DNA of 64,000 nucleotides from Anaeramoeba flamelloides (lineage: Eukaryota; Metamonada; Anaeramoebidae). The translations under genes and the position numbers were made by a program. Below, piece by piece: positions 35,741 through 47,595 of the stretch. Where the stretch lies: the NCBI GenBank assembly GCA_027625915.1, contig JANTQA010000021.1, forward strand, positions 3,162,001 to 3,226,000, read 5' to 3'. The notes below the pieces were generated by a model, which did no database searches, was not told the origin of the DNA, and worked only from the letters and a program-made list of their open reading frames with translations. The first letter of the stretch is position 1, and every line of letters begins with the position of its first letter.

Positions 35741-36379
35741 AACGCAGTACTGGTTTTCAAGCTTGTTGTTGGTGAGACTATTCTTGTTAACAAGATTGGT
35801 GTTGTTGGACAATTTGTTAGTGTTGTTTGAATTAGTTCTGTTGTTGGTGCTATAGAGATTCGGAAAGCAGTTGTTATTTTGCAACGGATTGTTGGTAAGG
35901 ACAAAATCGTTGTTGTTAGATTGTCCCTTGAAAAGTGGGTTGTTAACAAGACCTGGCAAACAAAGAACCTGTTGCATAAATTTCATAAGAACGTCGAAAG
36001 ATTGTTGCTTTTCATTTTGGCTTGTTAAATATTGAACCTTTTCGCGAAGGATCTCTCGTTCTTTCCTTAGTTCAACAACCTCTTTCTCAAGGTTTTCGAA
36101 ATAGATCTTTTTCTTTTCCCTTGATCGCCTGGAGGAGATCCTGTTCATTTCTCTCCTCATTTGCTTTTTCTTTTCAAGCAACTCTTCTTGATCTTTGGTT
36201 GCCAGGTTGCCTTGGTTCTTTTTTGGTGTTCTTTTTCTTGACACTCGTTTAATTTTTTTCATTTCGTTGTTGGTCGTGCCTATTTCCAAGAGGGATGATT
36301 CATTAATTAAAAGTTTTTGGTTCATTTGGTATGTTTGAATTTTGTTTGGGATTGTCATTAAGAAAGTTGAAGTAGTCAT
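35639..36379 (-). CDS. bZIP transcription factor with polyglutamine tail
   Basis: Single-exon gene, 246 residues. Basic region at about 70-93 (KKKQMRREMNRISSRRSREK) carries the bZIP signature N-x7-R (Asn79, Arg87). It is followed by a four-heptad leucine zipper with Leu at 97, 104, 111 and 118 exactly seven apart. It should bind DNA as a dimer in the nucleus; a Lys/Arg-rich stretch at 41-56 could be a nuclear localisation signal. The C-terminal half is Asn-rich, then polyGln (about residues 214-240), a composition usual for activation regions in AT-rich protists. The Gln tract is partly CAG-coded (CTG repeat at 35705-35740 on the + strand), unlike the CAA tract of NOT1. It ends NLQCF before TAA. 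The exact subfamily (ATF/CREB, AP-1 or other) cannot be fixed from the basic region alone. Confidence 0.93.
35660..35745 (-). repeat. Glutamine-codon microsatellite
   Basis: On the + strand GTTGTT repeats run into about eleven CTG (CAG in the coding strand). It encodes the polyGln tail of the bZIP protein. Confidence 0.9.
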
Positions 36380-36752
36380 TTTTAATAATTATTTAAAAAG
36401 GATGGTTTTTGTTTGAAAAAGGTTTAAATCGAAAAAATTTTGTGAAAAAAAAATAAATTTTTGTGAGTCAAATAAAACTAATTTTTCTCAAAAAGGATGT
36501 GGACTTTCTTTATTTCAATAATAAGAACCGAAATTGTCACAATGTTGTGTTCTAAAAGTGACACAAAATCACATATTTTTCTTTGATTTTACAAATATTT
36601 TTTTGTGACTATCCTAAAAAACCCTTTAAATATCTATAAAAATCATTTTGATCATACTTATTCCAAGAACTCTTTCATTTAAATCTTCCCAGCCATCATA
36701 AAAGAAAGCCAGCAAACGTCAAAATTAAAAAATCATAATCTTCACTTTGATG

Positions 36753-36760
36753 TGACGTCA
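36753..36760. promoter_or_regulatory. Perfect CRE palindrome TGACGTCA upstream of the bZIP gene
   Basis: TGACGTCA, the consensus site of ATF/CREB-type bZIP factors, lies about 375 bp upstream of the bZIP start. The 8-mer occurs once more in the window, at 41855-41862 inside a coding exon, so chance cannot be excluded. Autoregulation is inference. Confidence 0.4.
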
Positions 36761-37279
36761 TAGATACGCTACTTTTTATTGTTCAAAATAAATTAAATAT
36801 TTTAGATTTTATCTTCAAGGATGAATAGAGTAATCTATTTTTTTGTTTAGGTTTTGAAAATATCACTCACCAAATTATTTTTCTTATTTAAGGATAATTA
36901 GGTAAATTTTGTTGTTTGTTTTACTTAAATTTTTAAGGGTTGATAATAAAAAAATGAATAAAGAGTTTAGTATTTCTTCTAAAACGAAGAGTGGTTTGGG
37001 TGTTTTACCTGAGAGTAAAAAATACTTAACCAAATGGTATATTTCAGGACTAAGATATTCAATTTTTTCTGACAATAACACAATCAAATTTGACTCATAG
37101 AATTTATGAAAAGACCTATAATGAAGTTTAATTAAATTTCTAAAAATATCATTTCTAATTGGTTATAAGAAGGTAATAGATTTTCTCAGCTTACAATTAT
37201 CAAAAAATTTTGGGGAATATTAAAAAATTTCTTTTACTGAAATTTGAATTATAAAATTGATTTTATTTTCACTTCATTT

Positions 37280-37740
37280 TGAGTTTCCTTTTAAAAAAAA
37301 GTCACAAACTACATCACACTTCTTCTGGGAACACTTTGTATAAGGAAGATGAGAAAAAGGGGTGAAAATCTTTTCCCATTTATAATTCAAATACCAGTCT
37401 TATTGTAATATAAATTTTCAGTTTCTTTTTGAAGTTAAAAACCCAAGTAAGGGACACTTTTTCCCAATTATTTTGTTTCTTCCTGAATAGAAATTACTCT
37501 AAATATTTATCAAACAAAATCAAAAATCGCCTTCCAATATATTTCATATTTTTAAATTAAATTTCGGCTATTTGAATTATAAATGGGAAGAAATTTTCAC
37601 TTCCTTTTCGAGATTTTTCTTTTATAAATAGTCCCCAAAGAAGTAGGTTGTAATTTGTGACTTTTTTTTAAAAGGAATTGAAAAATGTGGTGAAATAAAA
37701 TCCCATTTATAATTCAAATACCATTAAAAGAAAAAATGTC
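37280..37740. repeat. Local inverted and direct repeat cluster
   Basis: CCATTTATAATTCAAATACC occurs at about 37378 and 37708, and its reverse complement (TATTTGAATTATAAATGGGA) at about 37570; CTTTTAAAAAAAAGTCACAAA at the left is mirrored by TTGTGACTTTTTTTTAAAAG at 37658. A diverged relative is at 5560-5590. Likely a decayed foldback element. Confidence 0.6.
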
Positions 37741-38635
37741 AAATTAAGGACTAAATTCCCACCCTAGAGGATATTATGTTATCATGTTCTTTTACATTCA
37801 CTTCACAAAAAGAATTTTCGTTCTGAAGAAATTGAACAAAAAAAATTCTACATTTGAAATCAACACTAAACAAAACAAAAAAATCAACAAATAGATCAAG
37901 GAATGACAAATTAATTTCAAAGTTTATTATATCTTGTGGTAGTCAAAAAAATAATTTACTAGAAAAAAAAACAGAAAAACAAATAAAGTTATCAAAATAA
38001 TGCTTGCACAAAGTAGATAATCCATGTTTGTAAATATCATCCGTGTTTTTTAACGCCTTGTTCTAAGGCAAATTCCAATAGAGATTATAATCTTCTACCC
38101 AATAGTAGACCTAAGTTCAAATTAATTTTGAAACTTTTCCCTTTGTTTTTTTCAGTAAAATCTATATTATGGTTTCAATTTTATCAAATTTTTTTGGAAT
38201 TTTACTCAATTTTTGTTAATTTTTTTGTTTTTTCTTCCTAAAATAAATTATCAAAAAAATCTTAAGATACTACAATCTTTTAAATTTTTATTTCCTAAAT
38301 TTAAAAGAAATTGAGAAAATTTTTTGCCAATTACTTTGATTTGAAAAACCTTGTTTATTTTCATATTAAACTGATTTCTAGATCAAGAATCCTTATTTAG
38401 AAATTGGTCAAAAAAAAAAATAATAGAGACCATCCCCTAAGATAAATTTTCCAATTTGATCCTTTATTTTTACGAATTTCTTTTTAAATAATAGAACTTT
38501 AAGAAACCACTAACATATTTATTATGGGTTTATTACCATTTTCTCTGATTGGTTAATTTTAGATATTCTATAACAAAAAAACACAATTGTTATTTTGAAA
38601 AACGATTAAACTTTTCTGCACACTTCATTTTAACA

Positions 38636-38729
38636 ATAGTAGAATTTGAATTTTGTGTGTTAAACTGAGTTTTTTTCTGTGCCTTATATTTAATTGTAAG
38701 TTTGTGCCTTAAAAGTGGAACTGAATGTA
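38636..38729. mobile_element. MITE M1, right-arm fragment
   Basis: GTGCCTTATATTTAATTGT, GTGCCTTAAAAGTGGAACTG and AATGTA match the right arm of M1. The left arm is not recognisable. Confidence 0.65.
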
Positions 38730-39394
38730 AATCCAATTTAGTTTTTCTTGTTTTTTTTTCTGTTTAATTGAATAAAAACTTCAATTATATCCAATTCTGT
38801 CAAATTATGGAACAGTTAAGGAAAGTGAAGAGCTTTTAATATGATCATATAAATAATTTTATGATTTTTTTATATTAATTATTCTAATGATTTTTCTTCT
38901 CTCTTTTTTTAATAAATTTCCTTTAATTATCCTTTCTCTCAATAAACCAATAAAAACAATCCAAAAATTTAAAAAATAAATTACTAAATAAAAAAAAAAT
39001 AATATGTAATATTTTTTCTATTTGTGTATAAAAAAGTTTGTGATATATAGTAGTGAAAAAAATACGTGAAATGAAAAATATCCCTGAAAATTTTTTAAAT
39101 TTTTAATATTAAGGAAATCATTGTTTAATTTCTTTTATTTAAAATCAAATCCTTTTATTGAGAATCAATTTTTTTTAAATTATACATCATCCACTTAATA
39201 AACCATGATTAATGAAACCTTACCCATTCAAAACACCATTCTAAAATCAAAATACAAGAATACAAATTATCATTTTCCAAACTCCAACAAACCTCTATAA
39301 AACTCTATTTTTTTTTTCAAAATAAGCAGATATAAACCCTTTTTCAAATAAAATTGTACAAAAAATTTCAAGAATTATTGATAAGTGAACCAAA

Positions 39395-40040
39395 TTAATT
39401 CTAGTATCATTCAAAAATCTAAGAAACGCTTTAAAACATAAAAAAAACACTCAAGAGAATCTTTCAAACTCATTAAACAAAACAATAAAAATTAAAATTA
39501 AATATTTTATAAATTGATGTGCCCTTTTATTTGAAATAAGAAATCTCGTTTTGTAAATTGTTATGAAAAAAATTATAAAACCAATAAAAACCTTCGAACA
39601 AGGCGAATTGTGAAAAAGTTCTCTACATTTTATTGATGATTCTTTACACGTCAAACTTTTGTTCTTTAAAGTCTCATTTTCAAGATAAAGCCGCAATTCA
39701 TCTGGTATTTTGTTGGAATTGTTTTTTCTTTATTTCTCTTTTCTTTGTTCCATGCATCAATACAAAAGTGGTCTTTCTTAATTCCTATTTCTAGCCCATT
39801 CAAAATCAAACTTAAACTGTTTCCATGTTTACACTGGTAGATTACTTCCAAATTGATTTCTTCTTATCTTGCTTTTTCATTTTCTAACTGTTCAATATCC
39901 AAGAATAAAAAAAGCAAAAAATGAAAAACTGAATAATTAAAATGAAAATCACCAATAAGTAATTATCTTATTAACAATTAAATTCGATGGTATTGACGAT
40001 TTGAGAGGTATACCCTTTTGTTTGAAAAATAGTTTACTTT
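39395..40040 (-). repeat. Dispersed repeat R2, copy 2 (partly open coding relic)
   Basis: Direct-orientation copy of 6165-6840. The - strand is open over 39666-39851 (61 codons, NSLSLILNGLEIGIKKDH, CIDAWNKEKRNKEK) and again over 39451-39696. The spacing of NGxE, Lys/Asp/His and Cys/Trp residues is faintly like a FLYWCH zinc finger, but the key Cys-His set is not there, so I do not call it. Confidence 0.55.
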
Positions 40041-40451
40041 GGTTATCAAACAGTTACTTGAGTATTCTATAGACTCCCTACGTTAATGAAATTTATGAAG
40101 CTTTATTACCAAGTCCATAAAAAAATCGATTATTTACTAAATAGGATTTGATTTAAAATATTTAAAATTAAACAATGATTTCCCGTATATTAACAATTCA
40201 AAGTCTTGTCAGAGATTTTTTTCATTTCACGTATTTTTTTCACTACTATAAATTCAATTTCAAAATTCCTTTAACTTGAGAAATATTACAAAAAAATTCC
40301 ATTAAAAGAAATATAATTAAAAAAAAAAAAAATTAAATCAAAATAAGAATATTTTTGGATTTATTTTAAAAAACCAAATGGCTATAAATGAAAGCAAAAT
40401 CTTGTTTAAAATATTAAAAAAATAAAATCAAAAAAAATAAAAAAAAAAATC

Positions 40452-43400
40452 TTATTTCTTTTTTTTAGATTCAGTATTTAAAATTGATTTATATTGAATT
40501 TTTGATTGTTTTTGTATTGTTTTTTTTGAAGAGAGTGAAGGCCATTCTTCTTCATTATCTTGGTTTATTATTGGTGCAGTTTTACTTGATTCATCTACTT
40601 TTGATTTTGTTGTTAGATAAATCCAATGATTTTTTTTCCCTTGTCTTTTTTTATTATTTTTTCTATTTCTTTCTTTATTTCTATTTATATTTTGGGAATT
40701 TTTTATATTTGATAAAGTTTCTAAATAATTGAATGAAAGTTTGATTTTATTTTCTATTATTTCAAAGTTTAATTTAATTAATTTATTTTGTTTATTATTA
40801 AGATTACTAATACTATTGATTGTAATATCATTATGTTTTTTAATAAAATTATTTTTGTTTTGATATTTTTTTTTTTCTTCTTCTATTTTTTTGATTACCA
40901 TTTCAATTTCAGATCTTGCTTTTGGTGGTTCAATACTAATGGTTGTAAAATCAGTTAAATATGAAAATGGTATTGTTAAATATTGTTGTTTTTTAACTGA
41001 AGAGCCCTTTTTTTTTTTTCTTTTTGGGTTTGAATTTTTAATTTTAAATTCCTTTGTTATTTCTGTATCTTTCACAAACAAATTGTAATTTTCTAATTCT
41101 TTTGGAATATTTTGATTGGCTGTGCTTTCGTTTTCTTTTTTTTCAAGTTGCTTTTGAACTTTTTTTTTTTTTGGTAAAAGCAATTTCAAAAATTTAATTA
41201 AATTATCACAAATTAAAATTTCGCTTGGGATTATTTGATTCTTTTGATCTTGTTTTTCTCTATAATGATTATTATTAATTATTCAACATAAAAATATATA
41301 CAAAATAAAAATAAATTATATAAGGAATGAGTAACATAAAATAAAGGAATGAGGATTCAAAAAAATAAAGAAAAGAAGGAAGAAGAAGAAGAAGAAGAAG
41401 AATAAAAAAATAAAAATGAAAAAAAAAAAAATGAAAAAACAAGATTATTGTATTAAACAGTGATATTATTTTTTTTTTAAGATTCAAAAACTGAAAAAAA
41501 ATCGAACAAATATAGTTATTAAACTGAAACTTTAAAAAATTAATGTCAATTTAAAACCATTCTTATAATTAAAATCTAAAAAAATAAAAATCGTCAAGTG
41601 GTAATTTAAATATAAAAAATCAATATTGGAAATTGTAACTCTAAAAAAAAATAAAACTTACTTTTCTTTCATTCGATTTTGAAATTTAATATCCCGTAAT
41701 ATTCTTTCATTTTCATAAATTTTTTTTGATAATTCTGTTTTTTGATTTTCAAATTTCTTATATTCCCTTTTCCTTTCTTGGATTTCTTTTCGAAATATTC
41801 TTCTGTTTTCTTTAATTTGATTAATTTTTTCTATAATTTTTTCAATTTTGTCATTGACGTCAACTAGATTGACTCTGATCGATTCTCCCTCAAACCCACT
41901 TTGACTTAATGATCTTCTTAATCCGCTTCTTTGCTGGAGAAGTGTTTTTTTTATTTTTTCATCTTTATTTGTATTCTTTAACTTTTTAAAAATTTTTTTT
42001 TTTTCATTTTTTAATTTGAATTCCGTTTCTTTGAATTGGCTATTGGAATAATAAAAATAAATAATAAGTGCGTGTGTAGGTATAAATATAGAGATAGAAA
42101 TAGATATAAAATTATAGATAGAGATCAATAAATACATTTTGAGATTTGGATTTTTATCATTTATTTATCATTTTAGGACAAAGTATTTTTTTAAAAATAA
42201 AATGAAATCTTGTTGAGATCTTAAAAATTGTTTTTTGAAATGTGTGTTTTGGTTTTTGGTTTTATATTGGAAACATGCGAATTTTGGATTACAAAAAATA
42301 GACTCAAATTAATAAATCGTTTAAATGAGGTTAACTCATACCTTCCATAAAAAGTAACCTATTATTTTTATTAACAGTTAAGTTAATTCTTGAAAATTGT
42401 GGATAATATTTTTCTTTTTATGTTGGAAAGTCTTGATTTTGATTGAAAATTTTTTAAGTTTGTTATTATTTTTAATTAATAAATATTTAAATACAAATAC
42501 TAGTCAATAAAACTAATTGAAGTATAGGTGATTAAATAGATGAAAATTTGATAGATGTTTAACAAAAATTTATCAATAAAATTGAGATCCTATTCAACAA
42601 AAATTTTTTGTTCTTTCAAGTTTTAAAAAAAGTCCTTTTCTGGTTTTCAAGAGATGAAAAAAAATATAAAAAAATTTTTAACAAATAATTTGGTCTGATT
42701 CACACAAGAACCAATTCAAAAAATTTAAATCATTTTTGGAATCAAAAAAATTGATTTTGAATTTTGAGGATAAAATTACTTGGTTCACAAATATCTTTTA
42801 AGAAAATTTTATTTTGAAAAATCAAAATTTATCTTATAACAAAAACACAATCTCTGAGTAAAATGTTGTAAATTGCTTTAAAACTTTACTAATTATAACT
42901 ATCCTTCTTAAAACAATACAAATATTTTTCCATCAGGTTGAATAAATCAATTTTTTGGTTAAAAAAAAGAATTATCTCAAAAAAGAAAAGAAACTTCTTT
43001 ATATTAAAATTCCTAGCAACAAAGACTTGATATTGTGTAAAAATGATGAAAATGGAAATAAATAAGGTAAAAACTTTTTATAATGTAAGAAAGATAATCA
43101 ATTTAATAGTTTTTCTTTTTTATAAAAAATGAGATAAAAAATTTGATCTCATTTAAAAAGATTTTCTTTTTTTTTGGGTTTCTTAGTCGATCATAATTTT
43201 TTGACACTTGGCATCTTACAAAATTTGTAAGTGGAGAATATCACCAATAAAATATTGTACAATTTTGCCCATGTTGTCGTAGAGTACTGATCACTTAAAA
43301 ATTATTTATCAAGAAAAACGAAATTAAATCATAAAAATATAATTTCGTGAAAATGTTATCAAAAAGTACATTAACAAAAAATGTTTTATCAATGGAAAAT

Positions 43401-46400
43401 TTGAAAATTATTTCATATGATAATGAGTATTTTCAAGATATCTAAAGAAAAAGAAGAAGATGTCTAAATTTAAACCATTTCCATCTATTATTTTAAGATA
43501 AACCATTGTTTAGATGACTTCAAAAATCACTTCAAGTAAGATTTACTCGTTTTAAAAAAGTGGAGACTTTTATAAAACTTTTATGAAGATTTCTATTTAA
43601 ATAAAGCAAGGAGAAATAAAACTTTTATCAAGTTTTATCTTTTAAAAAAATTTTCACTTTTTTAGAACTAAAACTTTTTAAAAGTTTTCAATTTTAATAA
43701 AGTGAAGTTTCAGGCTTTAAATATGGCGTAGAGGTTGGAGTCTGAAGAAAAGCACTTTTTTTAAAATAAGTTGGCAATTTATTAAAACAAAAAACTTTAA
43801 AAAAGTTTTAATTCTGACAAAATCATAAAAAAAATTTTTTTTTTAAAATGACTGTAAATATTTTTAATTTTTTTGCTTTTTGGTGATTTTTTACACTTTT
43901 TGGTGTTAATTTTAATTTTTACACCTTTTGACGAACTCTGTTCTATAGAATCTTGAGATGTAATTTTTAAAAAGTGATTTTAAATAAGTCATTAAATAGC
44001 ATACTAATTTTGTAAGTGAAAAATCTGTTTGTGATCCTGAAACTATGCCAAGAATTTTCAAAAAAAATATTTGTTAGTTATATACATTTTAGCCTCTTTG
44101 GATTTTATTGCTTAGCAATTCAGTTTCTTTCCCTTTTTTTGCTAATTAATTATAAAATGAGAAGATGCTAATATTTTTTTTTTCTTTTTTCATTTTTTTT
44201 ATTTTGGCTTGTTTTACTTTTTTATTTATTGACGAAAAAAAAAAGAATAAAATTGATTGAACAACATGAAGTTAATAATAAACCCATTACCAGAAAACCA
44301 GCTTGTCTTCCAAATTTAAAAAGTCATTGTTACAAAAAAAGAAGACTAAAGTGTCTTAATTGGTTTTAATTCTTTCAATTTTTTTGTCTTTTAGTGAACT
44401 TTTTGAATATATTTAAAAAAATGTCAAATTTGGAATTTTTTTTGCTTTAAACAAAAAAAAAAAATAACAATAATTAGTAAAATCTTTTCATGTTCTTTGT
44501 ATCACAAACAAATAACTTTTTTTTTTTTTTATTGTTCTGATTTTCGTTTAAAAAAAAATCAAAACGTATTTTATTTTTTATTTAATTTTAGAATTGAGAG
44601 TTTAAGTTTGTTTTTATTGTTTTTTTTAGTGATGTAGAACACTATTTGAGTAAAAAAAATATGGAAATAGAATCTTGTGATTCCAAAATTAGCATCTCAT
44701 GATCCTAAAACTAGAAATATAGCATCAAATTTCAAAAATAATGAAATTGTCACCAAATGATTAACTCTGGTAATGATATGTCCTTAATAAAATTAAGCAC
44801 TATTTTTTTCTGATTAAAATTTTTCGAAATCTAAGTTTCATACTTAATTCAATTAAACACTGGGATAAATTTTTTTAGAATAAAAACACTCTCAACTTTT
44901 GAATATCGAAAATATTTTTTGGAATTACTATGCACTTTTTTATTATTTTTTTTGGAAAAATTGGAGTTGAGAAAAGTTTGAAATCAAAGAAAAAGTTAAT
45001 ATATTAAATTAGAATGCTTTTCCAGAGAGTTTATCTTTTTTAGTTTAACTTTTTTTTTATTTTACCATTTAAAACTAAAAAAAACATTTGAGGACCAAAT
45101 TAATGCCTTTTGTGAAAAGAAATTTCCCATAATTTAGAATTTATTTTAGTAAATGAGTTAAAACAAGATACTGAATCTAAAAATATACCTAATTTCAAGT
45201 GTGAATTCAATGATTTTGGCAAAAAATGTTTTCAAGAAAAAGTTAAATTGAAACTTTATTTTTATTTTTTCATTTAGTTTTTTTAGTTGTATTAATGGAT
45301 TGTATTTGATCAGTTTTCCATTTTTAGTGTTTTTTGGTTCGTAGGGACATATTGATGCAGTGAAATCTTTAAATCAACAAAAAATTTATAAAGATCAAGC
45401 ATTGTTTAATATGTCCTTAATAAAATTAAGCACTATTTTTTTTTCTGATTAATATTTTTCGAAATTAAGAACATAACTTAATTCAATTAACCACTGTGAT
45501 AATTTTTTTTAGAATAAAAACACTCTCAACTTTTGAATATCGAAAATATTTTTTGGAATTAGTGTGCACTTTTTTATTTTTTTTTTGAAAAATTTGGGTT
45601 GAGAAAAGTTTTAAATAAAAGAATAAGTTAATATATTAAATTAGAATGCTTTTCCAGAAAGTTTATCCTTTTAGTTTAACTTTTTTTTTATTTTACCATT
45701 TAAAACTAAAAAAAACATTTGAGGACCAAATTAGTGCCTTTTGTGAAAAGAAAATTCCCATAATTTAGAATTTGTTTTAGTAAATGAGTTAAAACAAGAT
45801 AGTGTATCTAAAAATGTACATAATTTCAAGGTTGAAATCAAGGATTTTGGCAAAAAATGTTTTCAAGAAAAAGCTAAATTGAAACTTTATTTATTTTTAT
45901 TTTATCATTTTGTTTTTTTAATTGTATTAATGGAAAGTATTTGATCAGTTTTTCATTTTTAGTGTTTTTTGGGTCGTAGGGACATATACAAGGTAAAAGA
46001 GTTTTTTTTTAAATCAAAGAGGTGTGTATAAATTTTTGAATTTTCGTTTTGAAACCTTTGAAAACTTTTTTTTTCGCCGTTTTTTCAAATAACTCAATTT
46101 AATTTTATATTTTAGAGGTATTTTAAAGTGTCAATTCCTAAAGTATTGAAAGCCATTTTAAAAAAAAGGTTTTAATAGACTGCCTAAAAATAGTTCTATT
46201 TGAGTTTGTTGACTGATTTGTAGATAATTATGAAAACTTTTTATTCACACTTTTTTAAAATAACTCAAATTAATTTTCTATATTAGAGGCATTTTAAAGT
46301 GTGAATAAACAGTTTTAAAAGGTATTCAATATATTGTTCTATGCCATCAGTTTAAAAGCTGTATAGTTGTTTTTAAATACTTTGGACTTTGACTTTCTAA

Positions 46401-47595
46401 AAATACCAATTTTTTACTTCCATTCTTTGAATAAATTGATCTCTTTAATTATTTCAAATAAACAATATTTTGTTAAGAATTTTCATGAAATTTTGGTTCT
46501 TTTATTCTGTTTTTGCTCACAATACATTCATAACCCCAAAGTTGAGAATAAAAAAGTATTTTTTATGAATTCCAATTTTGATACTGATTCGTCAAATCTT
46601 TAATATCAAAAGAAAACAGTTATTTCATTAATTTGGAGGTTTATTTTACCTTCTTAAGAGGTACATTAATAGATTTTGTTTTGGTAATTTTTATGATGGC
46701 TTGTATTGTTGAGATTTCATTTTATTGTATTTTTTGGGGGACACAAAGAAACTTTTCGAGAAAAACAACTTTTTCATTATTAAAACAGTTGGCTGTTGGT
46801 GATAAATGAATTCGAAGATGGTTAATAATTTGTTTTTTTAAAGTTCATTTGGAAATTTTTAATTTATTTTAAACAAAAAGAAAAAGAAAAAAAAAAAAAA
46901 AAAAAAAAGAGACTTACCGAAACTTATTTTTTGTAGATTTTAGACTATCAATTTTTGAAACAAGATCTTTTTCTTCACGCATCGATAAAGAGTGTGTTTC
47001 TAAAATTTCATCTAATCTTAAGATTTTGTCATTAATTTGCTCTTCATTTTTAAAATTTAATTGGTTTTTCCTTTCATGTATTCTTTTAATTTTTTCATTG
47101 ATTGTTCCTTTTTGTTTTTTTACAAGGTCTTGTTTTTGTTTATTTTTTTGTTTATTTAATACGATCTTTTTTTCAAGTTCTTCTAATTTTGATCGAGTGC
47201 CAATTTGTTTTTCGTCTAGCTGTTGTTTTTCTTGAAGATATTCTAATTTCTTTCTATTTAATTCTTCCTTTTTTTTTTTTTTTTTTTCAAATAATTTTGA
47301 ATTCAAAAATAAAAAAAAAAAGTTCAATTTAAAAACACTATGTAAAATAGCAAGAGTAAAGAACTGGTTTTTTTGTTTTTTTCTTTCAATCATTTTAACT
47401 AAAGAGAGAATGAAATATTACTTTTTGTTTTTGGAGAAGCATAATATTATTGTTGAATTGTTTTAATTTTTTTTTAAATTCAAATGCATCAATTTTTTCT
47501 GGTTGTTTTTCTTGTAGTTGCTCTAATTTTTTTTCATATTTGTTTAGCAACTTTCGAACAAGTGACTCTCTTTTAATTTTTAAAGGAGTAGTCAT
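40452..47595 (-). CDS. BFR1 / proton-pump-interactor-like coiled-coil protein (four exons)
   Basis: Minus-strand exons 47595-47422, 47267-46918, 42039-41662 and 41259-40452 join in phase to 1710 bases, 569 residues. Introns are 154, 4878 and 402 bp; donors GTAATA, GTAAGT, GTAAGT. Residues about 1-300 are nearly continuous coiled coil. Hallmarks of the BFR1/plant PPI family, from memory: an early AFEFKKKLKQ segment (PDxxAF-like in relatives), then residues 137-170 with LDEILETHSLSMREEKDLVS, matching the 'SL-EEK-L--EI--L' motif, and residues 314-325 EILICDNLIKFL (relatives have an 'LCD-LI-YL' motif). Yeast Bfr1 associates with polysomes and mRNP at the ER; plant PPI proteins bind the plasma-membrane H+-ATPase. 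Which role applies here cannot be told. Near the C-terminus is EEEWPSLSS, a WPSL-type short motif. The acceptor of exon 2 follows an A run, which makes it the least certain junction. Confidence 0.8.
44776..45352. mobile_element. TIR element M6, copy 1
   Basis: Starts ATATGTCCTTAATAAAATTA and ends GTTCGTAGGGACATAT; the ends are inverted repeats (ATATGTCC outermost, imperfect to about 28 bp, both reaching a CACTA). No coding capacity. A second copy follows after 56 bp in the same orientation. Lies in the 4.9 kb intron of the BFR1-like gene. Confidence 0.75.
45409..45989. mobile_element. TIR element M6, copy 2 (tandem)
   Basis: Same length and order as copy 1, including AACACTCTCAACTTTTGAAT and ACATTTGAGGACCAAATTA, at high identity. 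It ends GGGTCGTAGGGACATAT. The tandem arrangement in one orientation suggests either segmental duplication or insertion of a dimer. Confidence 0.75.

Larger units (their letters stand above)
36380..40451. other. Gene-free region upstream of bZIP and downstream of the BFR1-like gene
   Basis: Contains the putative CRE (36753-36760), a group of short inverted and direct repeats (37280-37740), a right-end M1 fragment (38636-38729) and R2 copy 2 (39395-40040). The frame at 36909-37100 and its antisense partner at 36884-37087 are unsupported. Confidence 0.5.

Noticed and set aside
42040-42137. N-terminal hydrophobic extension of BFR1-like exon 3 as a membrane anchor
   Set aside because: Lies upstream of a good acceptor (AATAG at 42040) that joins exon 2 in phase; the hydrophobic part is intron.
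44776-45989. Paired direct repeats as long terminal repeats of a retroelement
   Set aside because: Only 56 bp lie between them and each copy has its own terminal inverted repeats; no element body.
46367-46603. 78-codon frame within the 4.9 kb intron
   Set aside because: Phe/Asn/Ile-rich, no domain, no start context; chance in AT-rich DNA.
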